A stretch of DNA of 64,000 nt from Pseudomonadales bacterium. Lineage in GTDB: Bacteria > Pseudomonadota > Gammaproteobacteria > Pseudomonadales > Halieaceae. The translations under genes and the position numbers were made by a program. Shown piece by piece: positions 52,771 to 61,228 of this stretch (positions are counted from its first letter, which is position 1; every line of letters begins with the position of its first letter). The notes under the pieces are model-generated. The model was given only the letters and a program-made list of their open reading frames with translations, ran no database searches and had not been told where the DNA came from. The stretch is taken from NCBI GenBank assembly GCA_024234735.1, contig JACKNV010000005.1, positions 199,420 through 263,419 on the forward strand, in the 5' to 3' direction.

Positions 52771-53316
52771 ATGAGTCCGACATTTTCCGCCGCGCGTTAC
52801 AACACCGCATCCATCGCCATGCACTGGCTGATGGTCCTGTTGATCGCGGGCGTGTATGCCTGCATAGAACTGCATGATATGTATCCGCGGGGCAGCGACC
52901 CGCGAGCCGCCATGAAATCCTGGCATTTCACGCTTGGCCTGACAGTCTTTGCCCTGGTCTGGCTGCGCCTGGTGTTGCGCCTGGCGCGCCCCGTCCCCCC
53001 GATCGAGCCGCCGCTGCCCGCCTGGCAGCATATGCTGTCCGGGGTGGTGCACCTCGCGCTGTACGCACTGATGATCGGCATGCCCGTGGTGGGCTGGCTG
53101 ATCCTCAGCGGCGAAGGCAAGCCGATACCCTTCTGGGGCCTGGACCTGCCTGCGCTGATGGCGAAGAACAAGGAACTGGCGGAAACCCTGGAGGAGTTCC
53201 ACGAGATCGGCGGAGAGGTGGGCTACTACCTCATCGGCCTGCATGCGCTGGCCGCCCTGGGGCACCACTACCTGATCAAGGACAACACCTTGTTGCGGAT
53301 GTTGCCGGGGCGCTGA
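52771..53316 (+). CDS. Cytochrome b561
   Basis: A 181-aa four-helix di-haem b membrane protein. Haem ligand candidates are His18 in AMHWLM, His52 in SWHFTLG, His94 in VVHLALY and the paired His in the last helix (ALGHHYL). It shuttles electrons between quinol and periplasmic acceptors such as superoxide. GGAG lies ahead of ATG 52771. The long in-frame reading upstream is the reverse of the enoyl-CoA hydratase gene and was discarded. Confidence 0.9.
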   Translation: MSPTFSAARYNTASIAMHWLMVLLIAGVYACIELHDMYPRGSDPRAAMKSWHFTLGLTVFALVWLRLVLRLARPVPPIEPPLPAWQHMLSGVVHLALYALMIGMPVVGWLILSGEGKPIPFWGLDLPALMAKNKELAETLEEFHEIGGEVGYYLIGLHALAALGHHYLIKDNTLLRMLPGR

Positions 53317-53339
53317 GCGACGGGGCAGGAGTCCGTCGC
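53317..53339. terminator. Hairpin between convergent cytochrome b561 and CBS genes
   Basis: GCGACGG pairs with CCGTCGC around a 9-nt loop in the 34-bp gap between the two converging genes. Confidence 0.4.
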
Positions 53340-53350
53340 CGGGCGGCGCG

Positions 53351-53758
53351 CTACTCGATCAACTCGCACAGGCCATTGAAGACCAACTCGTTGTAGGTGA
53401 CGATGCCCAGTACCTGGTCGTTCTCGATGACCGGGGCGCAGGACAGGCCGAAGCTGTCGAACAGCCGCGCGCAGTGGCGTACGTCCATGTTGGGGTCCAC
53501 CGAGATCACCGGCTTGGACATGATCTCGTAGACATTGACCCGCTCCGCGGCGCGGTCCATGGCCAGCACTTTCTTGGCGATGTCGGGCAGCAGCAGGATG
53601 CCCCAGGCATCGTGTTCGTTGCGTTTCTTGACGATCACCACACTGGCGTCCGCGGCTTTCATCGCCACCAGCGCCTCTTTCACCGTGGCCAGGCCGTCCA
53701 TTTCCAGGTGATCGGCGTGCATGACTTCGCGCGCCTTGATGATTTTCTTCTGGTTCAC
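53351..53758 (-). CDS. CBS-pair domain protein
   Basis: A 135-aa protein containing a single CBS pair: first repeat about 8-60 (MHADHLEMDGLATVKEALVAM), second about 80-130 (MSKPVISVDPNMDVRHCARL). CBS pairs bind adenine nucleotides and regulate a partner. GTG start at 53758 overlaps the stop of the PII gene (GTGA), so it is translationally coupled to it in the DUF1538 operon. Confidence 0.88.
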   Translation of the reverse strand: MNQKKIIKAREVMHADHLEMDGLATVKEALVAMKAADASVVIVKKRNEHDAWGILLLPDIAKKVLAMDRAAERVNVYEIMSKPVISVDPNMDVRHCARLFDSFGLSCAPVIENDQVLGIVTYNELVFNGLCELIE

Positions 53759-54105
53759 AACAACTCCTCCACGTCTGTAGTGATTTTCTGGGCCTGCGAC
53801 ACCACGCCCACTGCGTCCTCGACGTCGATTTGCAGGGCGATACCCGTCCCGGGCTCGTCGTCGAAACCGCCGGCGAGGTTGATTTTCTCCAGAATCGAGC
53901 GACTGAGGTGTTCCTCCACCAGTAATAGCAGCACGTCGCGCTGGGTTTCCAGCGACAACCCGAAGAAGGTCTTGCTCACTTTCAGCCCCTCGCCGCGGGC
54001 ATTGTGAATAATGGTCGCGCCGGTGGCGCCGTTTTCCCGAGCCGCGTTCAGCACCGCGTCGGTCTTGCGGTCCTCCACAAACACGATGATCATCTTGAAG
54101 TGCAT
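53755..54105 (-). CDS. PII family signalling protein (non-canonical)
   Basis: A 116-aa ferredoxin-like PII protein, with IIVFVEDRKTDAVLNAARENG and GATGATIIHNARGEG at the front and GFDDEPGTGIALQIDVEDAVG in the C-loop region. The uridylylated Tyr of the GlnB T-loop is absent, so it is a PII-like sensor rather than a nitrogen regulator. GAGGAA precedes ATG 54105. It lies between a DUF1538 membrane protein gene and the CBS gene. Confidence 0.82.
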   Translation of the reverse strand: MHFKMIIVFVEDRKTDAVLNAARENGATGATIIHNARGEGLKVSKTFFGLSLETQRDVLLLLVEEHLSRSILEKINLAGGFDDEPGTGIALQIDVEDAVGVVSQAQKITTDVEELL

Positions 54106-54127
54106 ACCGGGTTCCTCGTCGCTGGAA

Positions 54128-54928
54128 TCATTCGTCAGGTTTGACTTTCTGCGCCCGCGCCAGCCACGCGCGCAGCTCGGCCAGTTGAGCGTAGGCCATC
54201 ACCGACAGTATGGGAAACAGGCTGGCGAAGGCGATCAGGCCAAAGCCGTCGATCAGTGGGTTTCTGCCGGGCACGGTTTCCGACAACCCCAGCCCCAGGG
54301 CCGCCACCAGCGGCACGGTGACTGTGGAGGTGGTCACCCCGCCGGAGTCGTAGGCCAGCGGGATGATCAGCTTGGGTGCCACCATGGTCTGCAGCACCAC
54401 CAGGACATAGCCGCCGATGATATACCAGTGGATCGGGTCCCCGACCACGATGCGATAACAGCCCAGAGATATCCCCACCGCCACCCCCAGGGCCACCGCG
54501 ATGCGCAGGCCCCAGATACCGATAGCGCCACCAGACACGTCGTTGGCCTTGATCGCGACGGCGATCAGGGATGGCTCGGCAATGGTGGTGCTGAAGCCGA
54601 TCATGAAGGCGAAGATGTAGACCCAAAGGTAATCCCGCCAGTTGATCGCGCCGGCGGCGCCCGCCGCGGCGTGGCCCGCCTCGATGAAGGCGGGGTCGGT
54701 GAGTTGCGCGGCCATCAGGCGTCCCAGCGGAAACAGGCACCACTCCAGGCCCAGCAGGAACAGCGACAGACCCAGCAGTACCCAGCCGAACCCCCACAGG
54801 ATGGCGGGCAGGCTGGCGGGAATCTGGCGCAGCACGAAGAACTGGAAACCGAAGATGATGGCGGCGATGGGCAACACATCGCCCACGGTGGCCACGATGA
54901 CCTCGACGGTGGCGGCCAGCACGTTCAT
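54128..54928 (-). CDS. DUF1538 membrane protein (second of a pair)
   Basis: A 266-aa polytopic protein, about seven or eight hydrophobic segments. It has the family signatures FSTTIAEPSLIAVA and [19 protein letters not shown], then [19 protein letters not shown]. Two related halves suggest an inverted-repeat transporter fold, but its function is unknown. The start overlaps the stop of the upstream paralogue by one base. Confidence 0.85.
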   Translation of the reverse strand: MNVLAATVEVIVATVGDVLPIAAIIFGFQFFVLRQIPASLPAILWGFGWVLLGLSLFLLGLEWCLFPLGRLMAAQLTDPAFIEAGHAAAGAAGAINWRDYLWVYIFAFMIGFSTTIAEPSLIAVAIKANDVSGGAIGIWGLRIAVALGVAVGISLGCYRIVVGDPIHWYIIGGYVLVVLQTMVAPKLIIPLAYDSGGVTTSTVTVPLVAALGLGLSETVPGRNPLIDGFGLIAFASLFPILSVMAYAQLAELRAWLARAQKVKPDE

Positions 54929-55662
54929 CAGATCACCATCCCGTAAGCCATGACGAAAATCATCGGGGTAAGCGAGGCGAGGGCGATCAGGCCGAAACCG
55001 TCGATCATCGGATTGCGCCCGCGAATGGAGGTGGCCAGGCCCACACCCAGGGCGGTCACCAGTGGCACGGTAATGGTGGAGGTGGTGACGCCTCCGGAGT
55101 CATAGGCTATGCCGATAATCTCCGGGGGTGCGAAGGCGGTCATGACCACCACCAGCATGTAGCCGCAGATGATCAGCCACTGGATCGGCCAGCCCTTGAG
55201 GATGCGCACCACCCCGATCACGATAGCCAGGCCCACCGCAAACGCCACCGTGTAGCGCAGGCCGTTGGCATAGGCCTCGCGGGCCGCGGCGCTGGATTCG
55301 ATCAGCGCGCCCGCCGCCGCCACGGCTGCCGCTTCCTCGGCCACGGCGATCAGCGCCGGTTCCGCCACGGTGGTGCCGAAGCCCAGGCTGAAGGCGAAGA
55401 TCACCAGCCACAGCAGGCTGCCCTTGCGGGCAAAGGCCGTGGCCATGGACTCACCAATGGGAAACAGGCCCTGTTCCAGGCCGTGGATAAAGAAGGTCAG
55501 GCCGAGGACGACGAACAGCACCCCCAGCAGGATCTGCCCGAGGTTGGGTGGGACCTGCTGCAATACCACGAACTGGAAGAACACGATTACCAGGAATATC
55601 GGCAGCAGGTCGCGCAGGCTACCGAGCAGGGATTGCAGGAGTTTGCGCAGGGTTCGGGTCAC
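54928..55662 (-). CDS. DUF1538 membrane protein (first of a pair)
   Basis: A 244-aa paralogue of the following gene, sharing [36 protein letters not shown] and [19 protein letters not shown]. The two probably form a heteromeric membrane channel or carrier. It heads the operon DUF1538-DUF1538-PII-CBS; the TMs are in similar positions to those of its partner. Confidence 0.85.
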   Translation of the reverse strand: MTRTLRKLLQSLLGSLRDLLPIFLVIVFFQFVVLQQVPPNLGQILLGVLFVVLGLTFFIHGLEQGLFPIGESMATAFARKGSLLWLVIFAFSLGFGTTVAEPALIAVAEEAAAVAAAGALIESSAAAREAYANGLRYTVAFAVGLAIVIGVVRILKGWPIQWLIICGYMLVVVMTAFAPPEIIGIAYDSGGVTTSTITVPLVTALGVGLATSIRGRNPMIDGFGLIALASLTPMIFVMAYGMVI

Positions 55663-55784
55663 GTCAGGCCTTGTCGGGGTGCGAGGACAATCATATCAGT
55701 TTGTGGCGGATCGGGTGGCGGGAGTTTTGGTGCGGGTCGTGCTAGCCTAGGTAGCAGGCACACTGCCTTTCAGGGAGGACAACT

Positions 55785-56135
55785 GTGAAGCGTTACCTGG
55801 CGAGCGTCGCCGTGCTGGCCTGCATCAGCGCCTGCACCACCACGGATGAAATCATCATCGACAAGAAAGGGGTCGACATGAGCCGCTACGACCAGGATCT
55901 GGCGGAGTGCCGCTCGTATGCCACCGAGGTGCAGACCGGCAAGAAAGTCGCCAAGGGAGCCGCCTCGGGCGCGGTGGTGGGCGGCATGATAGGCGTCATC
56001 ACCGGGGATGCGGGCAAGGCCGCCGGGGTCGGTGCGGTGACCGGTGGCGCCCGCGGCGCCAGCGAGGGTTCCGAGGACGAGGTGCAGGTTGTCAAGCGCT
56101 GCCTGCAGGGGCGAGGCTACAAGGTGCTCAACTAG
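55785..56135 (+). CDS. Glycine-zipper lipoprotein
   Basis: A 116-aa secreted protein with a lipobox ending ISAC (Cys17), so probably lipid-anchored. A glycine-zipper segment of small residues (GAASGAVVGGMIGVITGDAGKAAGVGAVTGG-like, residues about 58-85) follows, then a Cys pair with a second half. Such proteins sit in the outer envelope; function unknown. GTG start at 55785 after GGGAGGAC-like sequence. Confidence 0.75.
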   Translation: MKRYLASVAVLACISACTTTDEIIIDKKGVDMSRYDQDLAECRSYATEVQTGKKVAKGAASGAVVGGMIGVITGDAGKAAGVGAVTGGARGASEGSEDEVQVVKRCLQGRGYKVLN

Positions 56136-56221
56136 GGCCTGCCCCGTTCCCTGCAGCCGCGAATGCATGGGGCCCAGCCCCCCTTTACCGCGGGGCCGGA
56201 TTCACTCGGCCTCCAACCCTT

Positions 56222-58054
56222 TCAGTTAAACAGTTTCTCCAGCAGCTTGCCGGCTTTTTTCTCGATCTTGCGCTGGGCCTCGTTGACCGACAGGTCCCTG
56301 ACGATCTGCGCAGTGTCCACTTTGCACCATTGCGTCGGCTCGCCCTCGATGTTGCCTTTGCAATCCAGCGGCCAGTCTATCGCGGTCAGGCGTTTGCTGA
56401 CCCGGCAGGCGCGGTCCAGCGATTCCAGCCCCGGTGACAGTCTGGCCTTGAAGGTGGCGTCGAAGTCCCCCTCCAGCAAGGTGTAGGAACCGGTGCCGGT
56501 CAGCCCGATATGGTCCAGTTCCGCCCGCAGCGGCTGCAGGTGGGCGGTGCCGTCGCCGAGGCGGAGGTCGGCTGCCAGCGCCTGGAAGTGGGTGGTGGCT
56601 GGGAACTGCGCGCTCAGGGTCTCCTTGTTGGTCAGGGCCACCGCTTCGCACAGCAGCCGCTGTATCGCGATGTCCTGCAGCACGACCTCGCTGGTTTGCA
56701 GGGAGATGGGCCCGGCGAGGGCGCTGACCAGTTGATTGCGGGTACGGCCGGCAGCCTGCAGGTCCCATTTGAGGCTGGCCCGGCCCGTCGCCAGGGCAGG
56801 CCTGGCGGCGCCCGCCAGGGCCGCGGCGATGTCCAGGTCGTCGACCGTGCCGGTGGTTGTCAGGGTGGCGGTGTTGTGGCGGCCGTTGAACGTGGCCTGT
56901 GCCACTACCTGCCCGCCATAGAGTTCGGCACGCAGCGGTTGTACTTCGATCACGCCCTCCAGCGCCCGCAGCTGCAGTTGTACATTGCGCAGTTTGTGGC
57001 CGGCCAGCACGGCCTCGTCGATGACCAGGGTCGCGCGGGTGTCGAGGTCGCGCAGACCCGCCAGTGGCAGCGGGGTGTCGCCGTCTCCGTCGCCCTGGCT
57101 GTCCGTCGCCGGGGCCGCGTCGGGACCGGCCAGGGCGAGGATGGCCGGGTCGAAGCGGTTGAAGTGCATGTCGGCAGTGATGACCGGGCTTTCCAGGGCC
57201 GTATAGGCCACGTTCCCCTGTCCCCGGGTGGCGCCCAGTTCGACTTCGAGCTGCAGCGCCACGGCCTGGCGTTCGAGTTGGGCCCGGCCACTTGCCGCCA
57301 GCTTCACGGGCTCCGCGGCCGCGCCGCTGGCCGTCAGCTCGAGGTCCTCTATGTCCAGCAGTTGTTGCCCCTGATCCGCCAGCAGGGTGGCCGCCACATC
57401 CAGTCGCAGCAGCCGCTCGCCGGGAATATCGACCTCGGCCTCGAGGCTCACGGGACGTCCCTGCAGGTTGAGATCGCGGGCCTGGAAGCGGCGCAACTCG
57501 ATAATGGTGGGGGCGTTGCCCCCGGCGTCTTCCAGTACCAGCCGGGAATCATCCACTTTGAGCGTCGCCACGTTGAGGGCCAGTGGAATGGCCAGGACCC
57601 CGGCGGTACTGGTGGCGCTGCCGCGCTCGCGGCGGCGTTGCGCGTAGTAGGCGTCCAGCTGCGCATCGCTGAGGGTGCCGGTGTCTACCTTGTCTTCAGG
57701 CGCGGTGGCCGCGACCTGGTACTCCAGCCCCGTCAGTTCCAGCCGTTCGATGGCGACTTCGCGCGACAGCAGGGGAAGCAGTTGCAAACCCAGTTGCAGC
57801 GAGCGCACCCGCATGGCCGGTTGCCGTTCCTCGGGCATGGTCAGGCTGACATCCTCCAGGGATACGCCAACCCCGGGGAACAGCCGCAGGCCGATATCGC
57901 CGCCGATGGCCAGGGTGGCGCCGGTCTGCTCCCGCAACATTGCCGCGGCCAGGTCGACGATTTTGTCCTTGTCCACCAGCAGCGGCAGCACCAGCAGAGC
58001 GATGATCGCCAGTGCCATGGGGGCGACGATGATAAGGGCGCTAGTACGTTTCAT
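56222..58054 (-). CDS. AsmA family protein
   Basis: A 610-aa protein with an N-terminal TM helix (about 7-26), followed by the AsmA domain (GGDIGLRLFPGVGVSLEDVSL at about 48-68) and a long repetitive beta-rich body, ending with a C-terminal conserved block. AsmA-like proteins form periplasmic bridges thought to move lipid to the outer membrane. The ATG at 58054 overlaps the stop of avtA (ATGA). An in-frame longer reading is an artefact of the avtA gene. Confidence 0.87.
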   Translation of the reverse strand: MKRTSALIIVAPMALAIIALLVLPLLVDKDKIVDLAAAMLREQTGATLAIGGDIGLRLFPGVGVSLEDVSLTMPEERQPAMRVRSLQLGLQLLPLLSREVAIERLELTGLEYQVAATAPEDKVDTGTLSDAQLDAYYAQRRRERGSATSTAGVLAIPLALNVATLKVDDSRLVLEDAGGNAPTIIELRRFQARDLNLQGRPVSLEAEVDIPGERLLRLDVAATLLADQGQQLLDIEDLELTASGAAAEPVKLAASGRAQLERQAVALQLEVELGATRGQGNVAYTALESPVITADMHFNRFDPAILALAGPDAAPATDSQGDGDGDTPLPLAGLRDLDTRATLVIDEAVLAGHKLRNVQLQLRALEGVIEVQPLRAELYGGQVVAQATFNGRHNTATLTTTGTVDDLDIAAALAGAARPALATGRASLKWDLQAAGRTRNQLVSALAGPISLQTSEVVLQDIAIQRLLCEAVALTNKETLSAQFPATTHFQALAADLRLGDGTAHLQPLRAELDHIGLTGTGSYTLLEGDFDATFKARLSPGLESLDRACRVSKRLTAIDWPLDCKGNIEGEPTQWCKVDTAQIVRDLSVNEAQRKIEKKAGKLLEKLFN

Positions 58055-59319
58055 ATTGTTGCCTGTGCTTCCCGGTAGGCCCGGGCCACTTCCTCGGTGA
58101 TGAGTTCCACACCGCGTTTGACCCGCTGCGGCTCGCCCGCGTAGGAGACCCGGATGCACTCGTGGCGGTGTGGCCAGTCCTCGGTGATGCCGACGAAAAA
58201 ATTGTGCCCGGGGACTACCAGCACCCCGCGCTGCTTGAGGCGCTGGTACAGTTCCTGGCTGGAAATGGGCAGCCCCTCGAACCACAGCCACAGGAAGATA
58301 GCGCCTTCCGGCTTGTGGATATGAAAGGGCAGTTCGCCGAGCTCGTTGCGGAACCAGTCCACGGTCTGGTGTGCGCGCTGGCGGTAGAAGGGTGTTACCT
58401 GCTCGCGGCTCAGCTGCAGTATCTGGTCGTTGGCAAACAGCGGGCCGGCCAGCGCGGGGCCGAGGTTGCCACAGGACAGGCTGACGATGGTATTGGCGTT
58501 GGTATAGGCGCGAATAATGTCCTCGCGGGCGACAATGATGCCGGTGCGCACCCCCGGCAGCCCCAGTTTCGACAGGCTCAGGGTGAGAATGGTGTTGGGG
58601 TTCCAGTGTGGTCTGGCCGGGCTGAACACGATACCCGGAACCGGCAGGCCATAGGCGCCGTCGACAATCAGCGGGATGTCCCGGGCGCGCGCTATGTCGT
58701 CCAGGTGGGTGAGTTCGTCGTCGGTGAGCACGTTGCCGGTGGGGTTGGTGGGCCGGGACACGCACAGGGCGCCGATGCTGTCACCCGCGGGCAGGTGGGA
58801 GAAGTCGACGTGATACTTGAACAGGTTGTCCCCCAGTAGCTCGATACTGGGGCGGGTGGCGGTAAAAAAGCCCTCGGACAGGCCGATATCCCCGTAGCCG
58901 ATGTACTCCGGCGCCAGCGGCAGGTGCACGCTGCGCCGCCCGCCGTCGGGCATCACCCCGGCGAACATGTTGTAAAGCACGAAAAAAGCCGACTGGCTGC
59001 CGTTGCTGACGGCGATGTTGGCCGCGCTGAGCCCCCAGCCGAACTGGCGGTTGAGAAAGTCGGCGACCTGGTCGCGAAAGTGCCGCTCCCCCTGGGGTGA
59101 CTGGTAGATACCGAACAGGCTGTGGCGCTGCCCGGGGTCGGCGAGGATGGCCTCCAGGCGGTGCTGGAAGGCCGTTTCCACCTCGGGCACGCGACCGGGA
59201 TTGCCGCCGCCCATGAAGATCATGTCCGGGTTGTCGCGCAGGGCGGTGCTGAGGTCGTCCATCAGCTCGACGATGCCGGAGTCACCGGAAAATTTTTGCC
59301 CGAAGGCCGACAGTTTCAC
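58051..59319 (-). CDS. avtA: Valine-pyruvate aminotransferase
   Basis: A 422-aa fold-type I PLP enzyme, alanine-valine transaminase. It closely follows E. coli AvtA: SGIVELMDDL, MGGGNPGRVPE, NGSQSAFFVLYNMFAG, PLAPEYIGYGDIGL, CVSRPTNPTGNVLTD, the PLP-binding Lys251 in SLSKLGLPG and HKPEGAIFLWLWF. It makes valine or alanine in the cytosol. Overlaps asmA by four bases, an unusual pairing. Confidence 0.95.
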   Translation of the reverse strand: MKLSAFGQKFSGDSGIVELMDDLSTALRDNPDMIFMGGGNPGRVPEVETAFQHRLEAILADPGQRHSLFGIYQSPQGERHFRDQVADFLNRQFGWGLSAANIAVSNGSQSAFFVLYNMFAGVMPDGGRRSVHLPLAPEYIGYGDIGLSEGFFTATRPSIELLGDNLFKYHVDFSHLPAGDSIGALCVSRPTNPTGNVLTDDELTHLDDIARARDIPLIVDGAYGLPVPGIVFSPARPHWNPNTILTLSLSKLGLPGVRTGIIVAREDIIRAYTNANTIVSLSCGNLGPALAGPLFANDQILQLSREQVTPFYRQRAHQTVDWFRNELGELPFHIHKPEGAIFLWLWFEGLPISSQELYQRLKQRGVLVVPGHNFFVGITEDWPHRHECIRVSYAGEPQRVKRGVELITEEVARAYREAQATI

Positions 59320-59505
59320 AGGGCAGGGTCCACCTTGGGGAAATGTCCTATTTTAGCGCAGGCGTGCCGCGAACGCACCGCGCGGCCCGCGCGGCGAAGC
59401 GGGATCGCCACGGCCCCGGGGCGGTTTGCGGCCAGCGGGAAAATGCCACTGTCCATGTCCGGACAGCGGTCGTATACTTTTCCCTTTGGGTGGCCCTGGC
59501 AGAAG

Positions 59506-60264
59506 ATGAACGGCAACGAGCAGTATTTGAATTCCGAGGTACTGGCGGCGATTGACCGGGCGGCTTTTCGTGCCCAGCAGCCCTTTCCCTGGATCAATCC
59601 GCAATATTTCATCCGCCCGGAGCGCTATCAGGAACTGCTGGCCAGCATGCCCGACATCTCCCGGTTTCGGGCTTTCTTCGGTAAACAGCGCAAGCACGGC
59701 CAGGCCAGTCACGACCGTTACGTGCTCGATTACGAGGAGGGCATGGCGCTGGCCGCGCCCTGGGAGCAGTTTATCGCCGAACTGCGTGGGCCCGTGTACC
59801 GGAAATTCGTCTGTTCCATGCTTGACGTGGCGGATGTGCGCTTTCGCTTTCACTGGCACTTCACTCCCAACGGCGGCGAGGTGTCGCCCCACTGCGATTC
59901 CAAGGGCAAGATCGGCTCGCAGATCTTCTACCTCAACACCGACCAGGACTGGCAGCGGGACTGGGGCGGCGAGACGGTGGTACTCGATGACGGTGGCAGG
60001 ATCGGCCCGGAAAATGCCCCGGGCTTCGAGGACTTCATCGCCGAATACCCGGCGGAAACCCGCGATAACCGCAGCTTGATTTTCGGCCGGCGCGGTAATT
60101 CCTGGCACGGGGTGCGTCGCATCAACTGCCCGGAGAATTATTACCGCAAGGTATTTATCGTCGTATTCGAGGAGTATCGTCCCTTCAAGATGGTGGCCAA
60201 AAAGCTGCGCCGCCTGGTGACCGGAACCGAACTGGTCTCGGAAAAAGAACGATTGATGTACTGA
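59506..60264 (+). CDS. 2-oxoglutarate/Fe(II) oxygenase-like protein
   Basis: A 252-aa protein with the double-stranded beta-helix facial triad: His129 and Asp131 in PHCDSKGKIG, and His201 in SWHGVRR followed by an Arg. It probably hydroxylates a small molecule or surface group. It stops 3 bp before the sulfotransferase gene, so the two act together. The ATG at 59506 lacks a strong ribosome site; the alternative at 59455 adds 17 residues. Confidence 0.72.
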   Translation: MNGNEQYLNSEVLAAIDRAAFRAQQPFPWINPQYFIRPERYQELLASMPDISRFRAFFGKQRKHGQASHDRYVLDYEEGMALAAPWEQFIAELRGPVYRKFVCSMLDVADVRFRFHWHFTPNGGEVSPHCDSKGKIGSQIFYLNTDQDWQRDWGGETVVLDDGGRIGPENAPGFEDFIAEYPAETRDNRSLIFGRRGNSWHGVRRINCPENYYRKVFIVVFEEYRPFKMVAKKLRRLVTGTELVSEKERLMY

Positions 60265-60267
60265 TGG

Positions 60268-61212
60268 ATGCGACCAAGCAGTAAACCACCGCTGTTGATT
60301 CTGGGGGCCCCCCCGCGAGGGGGCAACCACCTGCTGCGCGGCCTGCTGGATCACCACCCCCAACTGCTGTTGCCCCCCGACGAGGACTACTTCGTTCGCC
60401 ACCTGTCGCGCCACCCCCTGTTGCGCCTGCGGGGCATGCTTGCCAGCCGTGCCAGCGCGCCCGGTTTTTACCGGGAGTTGCAGAAAGACGGTCACCTGGA
60501 ACGTATCAATGCGGGCCACGGTACCGAGGTTTTCGGCACCGAGGATTCGCTGGACCTGGAAGCGTACTACCGCTACATCAGTGAACACCACGTCCGCGGA
60601 GAGATCGACAGCCTGGTGCGCAACCATGTCGAAGCACTCGCCGTGGCCCTGGGCCATGCCGAGGGCGACGGGCGCCTGCGGGTGATTTTCTGCGCCCTGC
60701 AACCCAGCAACAAGGACCTGAGCCGGGTGAGCAGGCTGCTGGCCCACAGCTACCAGGTGCAGGGTATCTTCCTGGTGCGGGACCCGCGCGCGCACCTCAG
60801 CTCCAAGCTGGTGCGCAACCCCACGCTCAACCTGCGGCGTTTCTGCCAGCGGCAGAACAGTTACTGGCGGGAAATCGACCGTTTCGCGGTGGATTTCGGG
60901 CCGGTGATGCGGCTGCGTTTCGAGAATCTGGTCACCGATACCGAGGCCTGCATGCGGCGGGTATGCGAGTTTGCGAAGATCGATTTTTCACCGGCGGTCC
61001 TGGAGTATACCCAGGGCGGCGAAGCCAGCCGCAGCAACTCCTCGTTTGCCGCCAGCAGCGGCATCGATCACGGGGTGTTGACGCGTTATCGCGATACCCT
61101 GTCGCAGGAAACCATGGCCTACCTCGAGGCCAACTGTCTCCCGGAACTGTTCTGGCGGGAGCCGCAACAGCCCGGGGCCGCTGCCGGGGGGGATCTCAGG
61201 GCCTCGGCGTGA
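60268..61212 (+). CDS. Sulfotransferase-like protein
   Basis: A 314-aa protein with a sulfotransferase fold pattern: LGAPPRGGNHLLRGLL at 12-27 in the place of the PAPS loop (Lys replaced by Arg17), and GIFLVRDPRAHLSSKLVRN near 170-190 as the 3'-phosphate motif. Its acceptor is unknown. It follows the 2OG oxygenase gene with 3 bp between stop and start, suggesting modification of the same substrate. Confidence 0.72.
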   Translation: MRPSSKPPLLILGAPPRGGNHLLRGLLDHHPQLLLPPDEDYFVRHLSRHPLLRLRGMLASRASAPGFYRELQKDGHLERINAGHGTEVFGTEDSLDLEAYYRYISEHHVRGEIDSLVRNHVEALAVALGHAEGDGRLRVIFCALQPSNKDLSRVSRLLAHSYQVQGIFLVRDPRAHLSSKLVRNPTLNLRRFCQRQNSYWREIDRFAVDFGPVMRLRFENLVTDTEACMRRVCEFAKIDFSPAVLEYTQGGEASRSNSSFAASSGIDHGVLTRYRDTLSQETMAYLEANCLPELFWREPQQPGAAAGGDLRASA

Positions 61213-61228
61213 ACTGCGCTGTGGGCAA

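Noticed and set aside
52087..53316. 409-residue reading frame upstream of cytochrome b561
   Set aside because: Its first 228 residues are the antisense of the enoyl-CoA hydratase gene plus intergenic sequence. The real start is ATG 52771 with GGAG.
56222..58765. 847-residue reading frame extending the AsmA gene upstream
   Set aside because: The extra N-terminal part is a shifted reading of the avtA gene on the same strand; AsmA starts at 58054 with a TM helix and an ATGA overlap.
59353..60795. Minus-strand frame opposite the 2OG oxygenase and sulfotransferase genes
   Set aside because: Low-complexity His/Gln/Ala composition of a shadow frame, while both plus-strand genes have catalytic motifs.
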